Below, piece by piece: positions 34,138-45,562 of a stretch of DNA of 64,000 nt. The notes beneath the pieces were generated by a model, which had not been told where the DNA came from, made no database searches, and was given only the letters and a program-made list of their open reading frames with translations. Numbering within the stretch: position 1 is the first letter of the stretch; every line of letters begins with the position of its first letter. The stretch is from Neoscytalidium dimidiatum. Taxonomy: Eukaryota; Ascomycota; Dothideomycetes; Botryosphaeriales; Botryosphaeriaceae. Position numbers and translations under genes: made by a program. Where the stretch lies: positions 3,596,001 through 3,660,000 of the forward strand of contig CM074698.1 in the NCBI GenBank assembly GCA_037367355.1. Direction: 5' to 3'.

Positions 34138-36275
34138 TTAGAAGAGATTATTGCCAAGAACAGGGTTTAGGGAGGGCACCTGCAGGTCCAAAAAGGCTGA
34201 CCAGTCCAGATACTCCGGCTGGAGCTCCGCAGCGTCAGCATCTTGCACCATTCCGCGCGTCTCGCCGTAGTCAAAATTGTCTAGAGATCCCGACTCTTCT
34301 GCCTCTTGGAACAGGGAGAAGAGCGATTCCTGGCATCTTTGAGTGATGCTAACCAGCCGGTTTCTCAGGTGCTCTATTCCTTCGCGTTCGAGCTCGCTCC
34401 GGACGAGCTGTGGTAGCCGTTCGCGGCAGAATCGCTTGTACCTTTCGAAGTACAAGGTTGACTCTTCGAGGTCTATAGAGAAAATCGCGATGATCAGCTC
34501 AAAACATTTCTGCAGGTAAATTTTTCGTTTTCAATACTCACAAGGGCTTGGGGTAGCATCACTATCATCCAGGTCAAACAGAATGCGGTACACTCTTCTC
34601 CATCTCTCCTCTTGTGATGAACCACGCATGTGCTTTTTTGACTTAAGCAGCTTTTCTTTCTCAGTCGTGATAGACTGCAGATCGTGTTGTTCCTCGGCTT
34701 GGTTCTCACATCTCTCTTCGCCAGCTAGATGTGCTACTAAAGCCTCATGATTGGTGAACTCTCCATGGCACCTCGGGCACTGAGTGACAGGGCCGTGCAC
34801 GCGGTATATATGCTCCCTGTTGTACGTCAACTCGACATGATCTAATAGTAATCTCACTAATCAATATCGCACAATGCTCCACTTACTTGATGCGACTGAC
34901 ATCCGAAAAGCCCTGCGGATTGCAACAAGATCTGTTTTTGGGCCTCTGTGGATACCTCTTGAAGTAAGGACAGCTCAGCTTCTTAGGAGGCGAATCGTTC
35001 TCACTACTCGCCGGAGAGAGTGGCCTCTTGCGTTTTCTACCACCACCATCACCCCCGCCATTGCTGTCATTCGAGCCCGGCTGGTCCGCTCTTTCTTGCC
35101 CGCTTCTATCACCTGTACTTGAACTGTTGCCTGGCTGAACTCCGATACGGGGCCTTGAGCCACTCGACGACTGACTGTGCTGCCCGTCCCCATCTATCGG
35201 CTCATCTTGATCGTCATCTTCTGATGTAGACATTAAGTTGTACTCATCGGACGAACATTCATCGGAGTTTTCCTCGGATTCCCATCTTTCTTTGTCAGCC
35301 AAATCCCAGAAGTCTTTCATGACATGGTCCACGATCGTCTTTTGCAGCGAGCAAAGATACGCCTTCAGCGGATGAGGCGCTAACGGTTGGTCGGATGAAT
35401 GTTGGTGTGATATATGGGATGACTGATCATGAGGTTTACGCCCAGAATCTTCGATTTCTTCCAATTCCGCACGTGAATAGTGAGTTGCGCGTTGGACGCT
35501 CTCTTCACTCGTGGTGTAATTCCTTGGGGTAGCACCATTGCTATTTGGCATCGACGGAACAGTATCTGGAAGGAAACCATAATTGCTGGGGCCGAATGCT
35601 TTGCGAAACCGGCCAAATATCCTATCGAGGATTTCAACTACCGCAGGCTGATCTCGGAGTTCCATTTTGATGTAAGCTTCGTGTATTTCCACGACTCGAA
35701 AGTTTTGTTGCTTCCTGAGGAATTCCCTGTCGCACAGGTCTAGGCAGGTTTCCATCTGTTAGCATACCAGCGATCAGAGGTAGACGGGTGACGAACAAGG
35801 GTGCGGGATGTCTCCCTGATGATCTCGGAAAATCTGCATCCAGACATCTTGAAACTTTTCAAACTCATCGGTGCTGGTAGGTAGTTGAGGCCTCAGGCGG
35901 AAATCGTGGTCAAATTCAATATGCACTCTAGCCTACGGTTAGGAAATCTTGGAGTTAGAGATTACCCGGAACGATGGGTACTACATACCTCAGGGCCTCG
36001 ACATTTGAGTAGCTCTTCTGTCTACAAGGAGAGTGCTCTGGAATGAGGTGCGGGTTCTTAAGGAAATAAGGGCACAATATCTCCTTTCGACGCGAAAAAT
36101 CGGCTCTGAGGTAGTGAAGATCTTGCTTGGAGAGAGGCGCAAGTGATGCGGAGTCAGCAGGGCGTGAAGAGGTATTGGCAGGCAACAACGGTTCTGACTC
36201 TGGCGGTGGCGTAGGTGGGAAGACTCTGGCGTTCGGAAGAGGCCGGGCGGCGTGGCCAGCGGTTGAGCCGCTCAT
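34138..36275 (-). CDS. Zinc-finger protein with duplicated CPYF motif
   Basis: This is a multi-exon gene on the minus strand, ATG at 36275 (MSGSTAGHAA). A first zinc-type motif, CPYFLKNP then PEHSPC, is followed by an intron and a VHIEFDH segment. A central acidic and serine-rich region comes next, then a second copy, CPYFKRYP then RSCC, again followed by an intron and DHVELTYNREH. After this there is a C2H2-like CPRCHGEFTNHEALVAHLAG. The tail is helical, with two last exons. The second copy is the standard form in a widespread fungal family of unknown function (CPYYKRDP, C, then H, H and CPRC). I infer nucleic-acid or protein binding by zinc. The convergent neighbour is the adenylate-forming reductase, and nothing suggests a functional link. 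Confidence 0.75.
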
Positions 36276-36838
36276 GACTACAGCGTGTGGCTCTTGTATT
36301 CACCAGAGTGGGGATAGTCGAGTAGGAGATATCACTTGATGTCATCCAAGCTGCTGCTTGCAGTGCGGGCCCAAGTGGAGAGGGGACTCGGCTGTTCTTA
36401 ATCAATCAGCTGGACCGGGGTGCACGCTCTAAGCGAGCCAGTCGGGTATCACCACCTCCATTCGCAGTTCGTTCATGCGCAATTGCGAACAAACTTCTTG
36501 CGAGTAGAGTGACAGCCAACCATCGCCTATCAAGTGGCGCTAATGGATGAATCGCACCACGGCGATTCGCCCAAGCCGCTTTCAATCCCCCCGGTTTAAG
36601 AAGGCTGAACTCCTGCGCCCCTCTTGAACGGGCTTTCAACCACATCTCATGCTGTGCCACCCACCCACTGCTTGCCCCCGTGCATTTGTCTATTAAAGCG
36701 AAGTTGGAAGACAGCGCAAGGCTGCCTCGACCGATCTGTAGAAACCAATCAGGTCACTTCACCCAAGGTATCCGCCACTCTCCTCCTCTGGATCGAATCG
36801 ACTGCTTATCCGTAACAGACACTAGGTTGACGTTTACC

Positions 36839-37042
36839 ATGTCAAAAGCGTACTACTGCTGCCAGTGCGGATATGGTCCAAACATTCTGGATATTTACCC
36901 AAGCTGCATTCAGTGCGGTGCAACAGCCTGCATGAACTGCTCCTATACAACAATGGATCAATTCTCGCTCCTTGCAACGGAACATACATCAAGGCTGGAG
37001 TGCATAAACCTAAGCCAATTAAGGTCCATATCGCTTTCTTAG
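36839..37042 (+). CDS. Small zinc-ribbon-like protein, 67 residues (candidate)
   Basis: The ATG at 36839 opens a short frame with three paired cysteines: CCQCGYGP, SCIQCGAT and CMNCSY, within the first 40 residues. This is a compact zinc-ribbon pattern also seen near the start of some longer fungal proteins. The rest is unremarkable, and the frame may be the first exon of a gene whose remainder has decayed. I see no continuation downstream. Function unknown. Confidence 0.4.
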   Translation: MSKAYYCCQCGYGPNILDIYPSCIQCGATACMNCSYTTMDQFSLLATEHTSRLECINLSQLRSISLS

Positions 37043-38756
37043 CAACACTAGAGATTTCCCGTTAACGTACCGACACAGACCAACATTAAGAAGGAATTTG
37101 CCTAGCATGCTTCGGAAAGCTACAATGTCGCGATGGTGGCCAGGCGATTGTTATCACGAACCCGTGAACACGGTTATACAACCTGACGAGCGTTTTATTT
37201 GCACGAGAGGGCACCGCCACTCATTTTGAGGTTGGGAATGGAGACGAACATGCTTCCAAAGTGCAAAATAATTGCCAAAGGCCGAAAACGTTGCCGCAAT
37301 TGACCAAGGATGTTATCCAATTTGCGTGCCACTTAAGGAATGGACTCGGGGCCGCTAGATTGAAATTAAGTTCTTAGGAGAGTTTGAGTTCCAAAAGCCG
37401 TACGTCTTTCACCTGAATCTGCAATGGCCGATGCATGCTATTACTAGCGGCAACGGAGATATCTGCCCCAAATCTGTCACTAACAGATTATTGCGTCCAT
37501 CTCTGACAGGTTGTGAAGTTGATGGCCTCAAAGACGCTGTCAAAGATTGTGACGATGCCTTTTGCCTTGGGGAGGCAGGCACGCAAGCGATTGAAGGTGT
37601 GACTGGCTAACTCCTGAGTTAGTCGCTTTTTATCTCCTCGAATGACCTTCGTAAGTTGATGCCACAGTCGAAGTAACTGACCCAGAGGCGTGAAGGGAAG
37701 CTAGTGACGGTCACGAACTAAGAAGTAAAATTTGTGGCGTAGTCTAAGTTCTTTATGCTCCTTATCTACAAATTTCTGCTGAGCTTGGTCTGTAGTCTGA
37801 TGCAAGAAACGTCTGCCCAACTGGGCCTTGGCCAATGTTATTAGTCCCGGTTAGGCTACCACATCATTGTTCTTAATTTCCGCGGTCAGTATTTGAAGTG
37901 GGCTGACCCGAGCCCACGTGGAGATACTCAGATTACTTGGCCATTGATTACCATCCCACACGTACCTGTTGTGCACTGTTCTTATCCCAATTAAACGACT
38001 TGTGGAGAGTTGAGCGCACGCGGAATTCAGCCTATATGAGATGCGTTCCCTTGGGAATATTGTAATGCCGACGCAGACTCCACCTCAAAATGTTGATCTT
38101 CGAGCGTTATCAACCGTAGAGAATTCATTAGGCCCCTCCTCTAAGCTCCTTGTCAGCCGGAGACCGAATTTTTCATAGAACTTTCTCAGATGTCATTTTC
38201 TCTTTCTCAGTAATGAGAGTGACTTTCCTGAGAGTGTCAGTTGGTGGCGCTTGTGGGCGCCGTATCATAGCGGAAAGATCGAGACAGTTGATATTGATCC
38301 AAATTCAAGGCTCGGATAGGCTTCATTACCGTGCACGGCTAAATACATATGCTTTTAACGTTTCTTCGGTTAAAAATTATCGCCAGTCTTTTCAGCGATT
38401 TGGTGCTTGAGACATCGTGGAATTTAGCTTTTATGGAAGATTCATGGTAGTTCTATATTTACTTGTCTCTACGCTTTCTCAGCAATGCTCCTTCGTTGCG
38501 CCATTGCAGGAGTCTCACGTTATGGTCTGCTCGTTCTTGAGGAGTGATCAACGTGTATAAGTAAAACATCCTCCTATCAATTTGGAGACTAACTCCAAGC
38601 GCCTTGTGTGGTTTTCGAATTCAGTATTTGCAACAATTCATTTTCGCCTCACCGACATTTCAGCTATTTGCAAAATTGCAAAATCAACCGCATGATCAGG
38701 GCGTTATTTTGACTATCAATTACGCGCAAAGCAATACGAACACACGGCAAGAGAAT
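37043..38756. other. Gene-poor region, nothing supported
   Basis: This is AT-leaning sequence with scattered short frames. None has a domain, a credible splice pattern or a signal peptide. The frame at about 38150-38410 was considered and left unassigned. Confidence 0.5.
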
Positions 38757-39474
38757 ATGGCTCAAAAGACAAAGACTTTAGAGATAGAGCTTCTTCTGTT
38801 TAAAGAACATTACCCTTATAAAGCAAATGAGATTATCTTTTGGAGTTCTTCTCACCTTGAGAATTCTCCACCAGCCTTCAAGTTACCACTTCCAAACCCA
38901 ATCATAGCATCTATATCCGCTAGCAGAAAGTTGACATCTCTCAGTAAACTGCGTATCTCCGCCGTTGTCTCCTCCATTCTTACTCTCTGCGTCCATTTTC
39001 ATGAGTGCGCTGGCCACCCGAACGACTTGAACCTCGATTCCAACCTCGATTCGATGGCCGACCAAGGGCTAGCAGCAAGAGCGGTGAAGCATGCGAAATT
39101 TGACTGCTCCAAAAGACCGAATGATCTATTATACGCCAAAAGGTGCAATTGCGCCGCCAAGGAGCTCTTCCACCGCGAGAATAATGGATGCGACGTTCTC
39201 GGTAAGTCGGACGAAACTTTGAGAAAGGAGCACGTTGACTTACACCTTTTAGCATGCCTTGCTGCTGTTGGAAGTTCCGCGGCTGCTTGTGGGGCCGCCG
39301 CGGCGGAGGAGTTTATTAGTATGTATAAATTTCCAAATACACTTATATATGAGCTAAAGGATCACTACAGATCCTTTCGCAGACCTGGCCTGTTTTGCGT
39401 CTGTTGGGACTTTGATCGCAACATGCGACCCCTGTACCCATGGCGATAATGCCTGCTTGAATATTAGGAGTTAG
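38757..39474 (+). CDS. Small secreted cysteine-rich protein with internal repeat (effector-like candidate)
   Basis: Three 3' exon segments splice cleanly: up to 39201, 39253-39318 and 39383-39474, with canonical GTAAGT/TTTTAG and GTATGT/TTCGCAG introns. The mature part holds a cysteine pattern (FDCSK, KRCNC, GCDVLACLAAVG, AACG, ACFASVG, ATCDPC, NACL), and the segments ACLAAVGSSAAACG and ACFASVGTLIATCD are two copies of one unit. A hydrophobic, basic-led stretch (KLRISAVVSSILTLC, ending near a CAG site) looks like a signal peptide. The 5' end is uncertain: an in-frame ATG lies at 38757 without a leader, another at 38827 opens a hydrophobic leader in a different frame, and a small intron may connect them. 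The pattern resembles fungal secreted proteins with alternating cysteines and alanines. It sits alone in gene-poor DNA. Function unknown. Confidence 0.55.
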
Positions 39475-41002
39475 GTAACATTGGAAGGACTGGTAATGTC
39501 TAAGGCATTAGAGGAAACCAGATAACTGATATCGAGAGGGACCTTCCACAAGGCTTCTCCGACCGTGAAGGACCAGTATCCGCTCTTTACAATACTTGTT
39601 TATTTCGTCATTCGCTACTACTTGAATAAGGCTGAAATGATTGAATTCGTCTTCCATTACAATGCTATGTCATGAATGCAGTCCAGTTTTGTGAGCAGAT
39701 GCTGCGCAGTTCGGCAAGGTGACTTATTTCTCCTTAGCAAGTTTTTCGACACGGTGATCGACATTGCAACAACGGCACAGAAAAGTTATAGAAACGATTA
39801 CAGTATCATTCAGCCAGCGCATGAATGAGATTTGTTAAGATGAATTCTGATAATGTAGTGTTTCGCCGCGGGCATCTTGGAGGGGAAACCCCCCCACCCA
39901 ACAGGGTGTGTGGAGCGCCATCCGAAGGCTCTACCATTAGATCATCGAATTGCCGAACATAGCGCTGACATATAGTGATGAAAGCGACTTTTCAGGAACA
40001 AGTCTGGCCCAGTCGAGCACAAAAGTAGGAATTGTCATTGCTTTCAAACATGGATTCTTTTCGCTTTTCAAGCTACTAAGTAGAGATGCGACGCTATTAT
40101 TACGTAGCTCTCCTAGGTCCTTCATTTGGACGCGCTCGCCTAACTGCATCGCTTCACCACGTTCTGAGTCCTGGCTCTTGACCTGTTCGACGGCGTCCGG
40201 CTATTTTTTTTTTTTTTAAAAAAAAAAAGTTCAGTATCATATCCGAGCCATCCCACTCAACACATTTCCCACAGATAATAAGTGAGCAATAATCAATATA
40301 TTTCTCTAATTTCCAAAAAGAGAAGATGCTTGAATCTTCTATTCGGCCTTAGGGTTGCTCAAGGTTAATATAAAAATGCCGAATCAATACTATTTAATCC
40401 CGTCGAAATCACCAGGGTTCCATGGTCTTCTTTGGCTGATGCATCTTGATCACTACTGTTGGGAAGCAATTTCAAAGCAAGAAGAGCTTCCCTCGAAAAA
40501 GAAAAACAATTATGCTTCGTTCTACAGATCGAATAGCTTTTAACACTAGTTTACCTGTTGCTTTCTAAGCACGTGCGCAAAGAATTCAAGTTGATCTGAA
40601 TTTCCATGCCCATATGCTACGGCCAGCAATAATGCTGAGCGGCTTACACTGTTCGCACAGTCTTTATGCCTAAAATACTTTTTTAATATAACGAAGATCG
40701 AACAGTGGCGGAGCTATTCGATTTCACAAAATATACAAGGATGAATTAGTAGAGTAGAAAGGCGTTGGATATGATCAATCATATGGAAATAAATTGTTCA
40801 TATGACATCCTCATGGTTAGTCTGTAAAAATGCAGTGCGGGTTGAGTATTTATATTGAGGCCACGAGTGCGAAATAAAATCAATTCCTTTCACCTTTGTT
40901 GAAAAGGCGGCTTGCTAACAAAAACAAACACGAAACCACCATAGGCCTACAACCCTCCACGTTCTCCAAAGTCCCAGTTCACGAGGAAGAGCCCACCAAC
41001 CC
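39475..41002. other. Gene-poor region, nothing supported
   Basis: The region holds a T14A11 run (40204-40228) and a tRNA-like decayed stretch on the minus strand (about 39890-39955). No coding region is supported. Confidence 0.5.
40204..40228. repeat. T14-A11 palindromic run
   Basis: Fourteen T directly followed by eleven A form a perfect hairpin-capable sequence. It could be the junction of two poly(A)-tailed retroelements in head-to-head orientation, or simple slippage. Confidence 0.8.
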
Positions 41003-41440
41003 TCACATCTGACAGATAGGCTGGCCAGTAGAAGCCTTAGGCGGATTTCCAGGCGTGTAAATGTCAATCTGACGCCCGCTGCTGCATTGATCAACTCCTG
41101 TGACTCTGTAGTTCTCACAGTCGCCGAGAACCTGAACTGTGATTTGGCAGTTTGGGTAGGAAACAAAGCCGGGATTAAAAGTCCGGACGCCGTTGCCACC
41201 GACTGCAATGGTGCCACACCTGCCGCCACCGAGGCCGTCAAGGGAACTGAAAAGTGACACAGATTGGCTGTCAGCGGGAGGATCGTGGGGTCTTAGAGAG
41301 ATTACACATTCCGACTGGACTTACACATGGAAATTGCAGAATGCAGGAATCGCTCGAGCCTGAACTTCCACACCTGCCTCTGGAAGGGCCATAGCTGCGG
41401 ATCCGAGAGCCGCCAGGAATACAGTGGTGTAGGAGACCAT
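41003..41440 (-). CDS. Small secreted cysteine-containing protein (effector-like candidate)
   Basis: Two exons (41440-41325 and 41246-41003; intron GTAAGT to TTTTCAG) give about 119 residues. The signal peptide is MVSYTTVFLAALGSAAMA, cut before LPEAG. A short pro-region ends near VQARAIPA. The mature part is glycine- and cysteine-containing (FCNF, GGGRCG, YPNCQ, GDCENY, DQCSSG, PICQM: six cysteines, an even number that suits three disulphides). No catalytic domain is recognisable. It lies alone in a gene-poor stretch with repeats on the far side, a common setting for secreted effectors. A role at the cell surface or in host or microbe contact is inference only. Confidence 0.7.
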
Positions 41441-44333
41441 TGTGAAATTCAATGAAATGTTGAGAGTACTTAGTTGGCTGTTTGCTTCTGTAGGATCTGC
41501 TTGCTAGAGATAGAATTCAGCAGCGAGAGCCATGCTATTTATGCTGCCCTTTCCATGAACAGTTGATTAATATTACTCCCGAGGGCCATCAACTGATTTG
41601 ATCCGTGATTGGCTTTCCAAAGTTCCACAAACGGAGACTTTTTGGCTCCGAAAGTATATAGTCCTTCCGTGATTTCCGCTCCGTTATAACACTGTAGTCA
41701 ATGCAGCCCGGTCAGTGCGCCACGTGTGCAAATTGAGATCTCTGCAAGCGGTCAACAGGTCTAGCCTCTTAAATTGGAGTCTTCTGTGGAAAGGTCCTCT
41801 TCAAAAAGGATCCCGACCCCGCTTACTGGAAAGTGATAATTGAATGGGTCATCTGTACTACGTGGAAGCCATTTTCCGGAAATCTTTGTGCGCGCATATT
41901 GACTATGGCTGAAGAGCACTAGCGATTCTCTCGACGTAATGGACGCCACTATAACGCTAATTGCGGCTAGGATGCGCACTCATTTTCCGTTTCCTTTCAT
42001 GGCGGTTCCATCTCTTTGTCGTGAACAATGAGTTCTGAGAACGTGGCGCTTACGACTCACCAGGCAGTCCCTTTGGTAGTTTTCCTCCGGTTTGGGCTTC
42101 CATCCCAACCGAGCCGAGGGTGCGCGCCCAAAATCCTCACGTTATGCACGTTCATTGCTTGGAGTATTAATGGTATATTGAGTGAACACTCAAGAACTAG
42201 TAATTTCGAAACAGCGTCGAGACTGAAGCATCTAGGAATTAAATAGATTGATCCTGCATATCCAAATACTAGTTTGGCTTTTTACGACAGATGCAACGAG
42301 AGTAACTGGTCGTCCACCACTTCCGTTCGGAGCCCTTAATGAGACGTGGCACGATGGATCACCTTCGAGGGGTGAATAGTCACTAGCCTTCATTAGAGTC
42401 TATCATAGTCTACAAGATTTTATGAACAGACTTTGCGCTCAGAGAAACCCATAGGACGTAACAAATATAGATCATTATGTACGTTTGTTTTTATCTTACT
42501 TTGGGGTATCACATGGACTAATCGACTGAATGAGGATTAACTATAAAGGAAGCAAGTTGATGAGAAGAGGAAGAAAAAAAAAATGTGTAAGAGTCGCGAA
42601 AGAGGATGAAAATCGCGCGTATATGGGTTGATGAGGCTTTTATTTTCATTTAGTGGGCAGTAACTGCCGCTGTAAGTCTACTACGCTATGTTTGAACGCA
42701 ACTGCCTTCGTGATCATTATTTTGCATCGACAGCTTATGCGAGCTGGAAAGGACTCTTAAAGAACGGTTAGGAGGGCCACGTCTGTGTCCAGTTACACTG
42801 TAAACCCTCCCCAACTCCCCTCTCCTAACCCTAAGCTCTATCTATCCACTTAACACAACCATAGTATATATGCCCACTTAGAATATGCAACAAGAGCTGA
42901 ATCACAGATGTATCTATAAATAAGCGTGGCGAGAGAGTAAGGAAAAATTTAAGTTATACCAACCAGAAGTGTTATAGCAAGTGCGCTTAGCGCAGCGCTA
43001 GCGCCGCTAAGCGCCGCTAAGTAGTTTAGCTCCTCAGACGGACAGACACCACGAATACAAGTACTTACGAGGTTTGCTACGACAGACACCGGTTACAACA
43101 AGAAGTGAAATGTAAAAGACAAAACTAAGTGTTACTAAGTTGCTTAAGAGTCTCCTAATAAGTAATTCCGTTTATTTAGCAGTCGGTGAGAAAGGCGGAA
43201 CGCACGCTCGAAGATCGGAGTTTATGATGGAGTAAAGTTTACTGACACGACTTATAGTGCATTTTATTAGCTCGATTAGGAAAGAAAAGAGCGAAGACGA
43301 GACTAGTAGGGAATATAACCGGGACTAAGTCTAGCCCTAAAACTTTACTTCTATTCCCAAGCAAATTAGCAAAGCGTGTCCTACATGAACAGAGACACAA
43401 GAGTGGAATAAAAGAAAAGTTCCTCGTTCATCGATGATTCTGTCTGTTACACAAATCTTGTCGTGAAGGAATGCAAGATTCAAATATGGAAATTACAAGG
43501 CATCGCGCCTACAAACGTCACATTTGCACCCTGTTGACTACTAAGGTCACGAAGGTAATGTAGGGTCAGGACTCCAGTCACGACGAAGCTCAGGAAACTT
43601 AGATCCCTGCCATACGTGCGGTGAGTGCCATCATGCCATAAGGCTTCTTTAGGATATGTGTGGTGATGAAAATTTTATGTAAACGCTGTCTGACAAATTA
43701 GCTGATCACATCCTGCGTGTGGGTGCTTGAGCTCGGCTATGTGTAGTTTCGCGGCGATCTTGTAGTTGCTTTTCAGGGTTAACCTTTACAGGCCGTGCTT
43801 GTATCGTACATGAGGCTGAAGATAAACAGCCAGGAAATGTCGTCTGTTGGCCAGAATGACATTATCCAAACTGGCTAAAGTACCAAACTCGCGGGAAGAG
43901 TCAGCCGGAGAGAAGCGGATGCTATATTACTTGACCAGCACCTCTTAGGTGAAGTATAATAAATGAAGGTCGACGAAATTTGTGCTAGCTACCGTCATCT
44001 TTCTCACTAAAAGGTGAGGCGTGATTTATACATAGCATCTAGCAATTTTCCTAGTTAAAGAACCAACACATTGATGTTTAGTGATATCAATGTCATTGAC
44101 ACGGTGAAAGCGGAATTAGCCATCGGTATCCCCACTGCTGATCTTAGCATTTCGTGTTCGCGCATGTGTAGCATCACCTGACGCGGAGACCCTGCCGCCA
44201 CGTAACGATATTTGTCGTACTCCACCCCACGTACGCCGGCCTGACGTCGAACTCACTCGCCTTCATCACTACTGAATCTTAGTCCACGCCATCGTCGACT
44301 CTTATCCAGCAATATTGATCAAACTCGGACCAC
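41441..44333. other. Gene-free region with repeat debris
   Basis: About 2.9 kb without a supported gene. It includes the CGCTAAGC-bearing repeat cluster near 42983-43021, A-rich runs near 42573 and a single telomere-like TAACCCTAA (about 42826). Short open frames are scattered and unsupported. Confidence 0.55.
42983..43021. repeat. Nested inverted/direct repeats around GCTTAGCG/CGCTAAGC
   Basis: GCGCTTAGCGC (42983-42993) is followed by two direct copies of GCGCCGCTAAG (43001-43011 and 43011-43021). The 8-base word and its complement are identical to the ends of the AT-rich element at 14574-14950, so both probably derive from one transposon family. Confidence 0.6.
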
Positions 44334-45029
44334 TTACCCTTGCCCGGATGCAGCGGATAGTCCGTACAGACAAGCCGCCTTTTCGATACGAGCTGGTCTG
44401 AACGAGGAAAACGTCTGAATTACGGTTGATGATCTGGGGCAGGGGCCAGAGGCGTAGCATCCCGTGGTGAACCACGCGAAATCCTCTTTGGTGAGCGTAG
44501 TATCAAGTGCTCCGACGCGCACAGACCAAAACGGTCGAAAGAGGCGGAGTATTTCGGTTATTTACGCTGTGGCGTGGGCAAGCTTGTGTATGAGAACGGG
44601 GTCGGCTGAGAGGGAGGCCGCTGCAAGAGATAGATTGTGGCAAAAGTCGGCGTCATGTTGTGAGGTGGACGTGCTGCTGTGAAAGTAGTGGTAGGTAAAT
44701 CCCTTGAGCTGGAGAGAGTGTTGTGGCTGACGGAAAGGAACAGGCAGATCTGCGCGGTGGCAAGTTGCATGCATTCAAGGTCGAGTGTTGTAATATAGGA
44801 ATCTTGGGAGGCGGGTAAGAGCATCGAGGGCCATCTCGATGACTGGCTTGATCCAGTCTTCAAGTTTCGCAAGGGCGTTTTCCATCGCCGCGCTAAGGTT
44901 TCTATCCATACTGAGTCCGTAGAACCACCACTTGAATGGGCATTTCGAATTCCAACGGACCAGCGGGGCGGAATCCCGCTCGTACACGAACCGGCCACGG
45001 ACGCAGACTTAGTAGGTTCCGTTCTCCCA
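44334..45029 (-). other. Possible continuation of the Zn2Cys6 gene (unresolved)
   Basis: Downstream of the short Zn2Cys6 frame, the same reading frame continues after two stops (about 45030 and 45006) as a 70-odd-codon segment (RFVYERDSAPLVRWN, then KWWFYGLSMDRN, to about 44775). It could be a second exon if an unseen intron removes the stops, or chance coding. No motif is recognised. Confidence 0.25.
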
Positions 45030-45365
45030 CTACTCCGCTCCGTCCTTCCTCCTCTTTACGTCCGCATTCTCCATCTTCACCGCCAGCGCATCGACATCTG
45101 GATCCCAGTTGCGAAACCACCACCTCACTTTCTCGCCCAACCCGTGTCGCACGAGCCATTGCGGCGTCACATCCCTAGGAACATACTCGCACAGGAAGCT
45201 GCCTTTGACGCACGAGAGGCATTCCGGCTGTGTCCGGTCGCATAGCCGCTTGCGCCGGATGCAGGCGACGCAGCTCCGCTTGGTTTCGGCGCGAGTGCGC
45301 CTCTTGCGTGGGGATCGTTTGCTGGTGGTCGTCGTAGGTGTTGGTCGTGGATCCTTTTTGCTCAT
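45030..45365 (-). CDS. Short Zn2Cys6 protein, 111 residues
   Basis: From the ATG at 45365 (MSKKDPRPTP) a basic leader precedes a perfect zinc cluster C-x2-C-x6-C-x6-C-x2-C-x6-C (CVAC, then IRRKRLC, DRTQPEC, LSC, VKGSFLC) at about residues 32-57. The frame ends at 45030, just after a basic KRRKD segment. There is no fungal-specific middle domain, and full regulators are usually 500-800 residues. It may be a genuine single-domain DNA-binding protein, or the first exon of a longer or eroded gene. It is divergent from ORC5, with 429 bases between the starts. Confidence 0.65.
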   Translation of the reverse strand: MSKKDPRPTPTTTTSKRSPRKRRTRAETKRSCVACIRRKRLCDRTQPECLSCVKGSFLCEYVPRDVTPQWLVRHGLGEKVRWWFRNWDPDVDALAVKMENADVKRRKDGAE

Positions 45366-45527
45366 GTTGTCGGTGTTAGGTTCTTAGGCGCTATGAGGGT
45401 AGTTATTTCTAGTCCCGCTCAAGGTAAAGTAAGGGTAAGGAAGTGGCGAGTAGGTTGCGTTAGGGTGCGTCGTTTATCTGGTCGTTTAGAGCCGCGGTCG
45501 GATGTGGCTCGGTCATGACGACATCTG

Positions 45528-45562
45528 GAAGCACGGGAAGCACGGGAAGCACGGCAAGCATG
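45528..45562. repeat. Tandem 10-base repeat (GAAGCACGGG, about 3.5 copies)
   Basis: Three consecutive near-identical 10-base units and a partial fourth lie between the divergent Zn2Cys6 and ORC5 starts. Confidence 0.8.

Noticed and set aside
39890..39955. tRNA-like sequence on the minus strand (D-arm-like and anticodon-arm-like with CGG)
   Set aside because: No T arm with TTCRA and no matching acceptor stem were found. At best it is a decayed tRNA-derived fragment.
42826..42834. TAACCCTAA, telomere-like
   Set aside because: It is little more than one repeat unit, which occurs by chance. There is no array, so no telomere or interstitial telomeric repeat.
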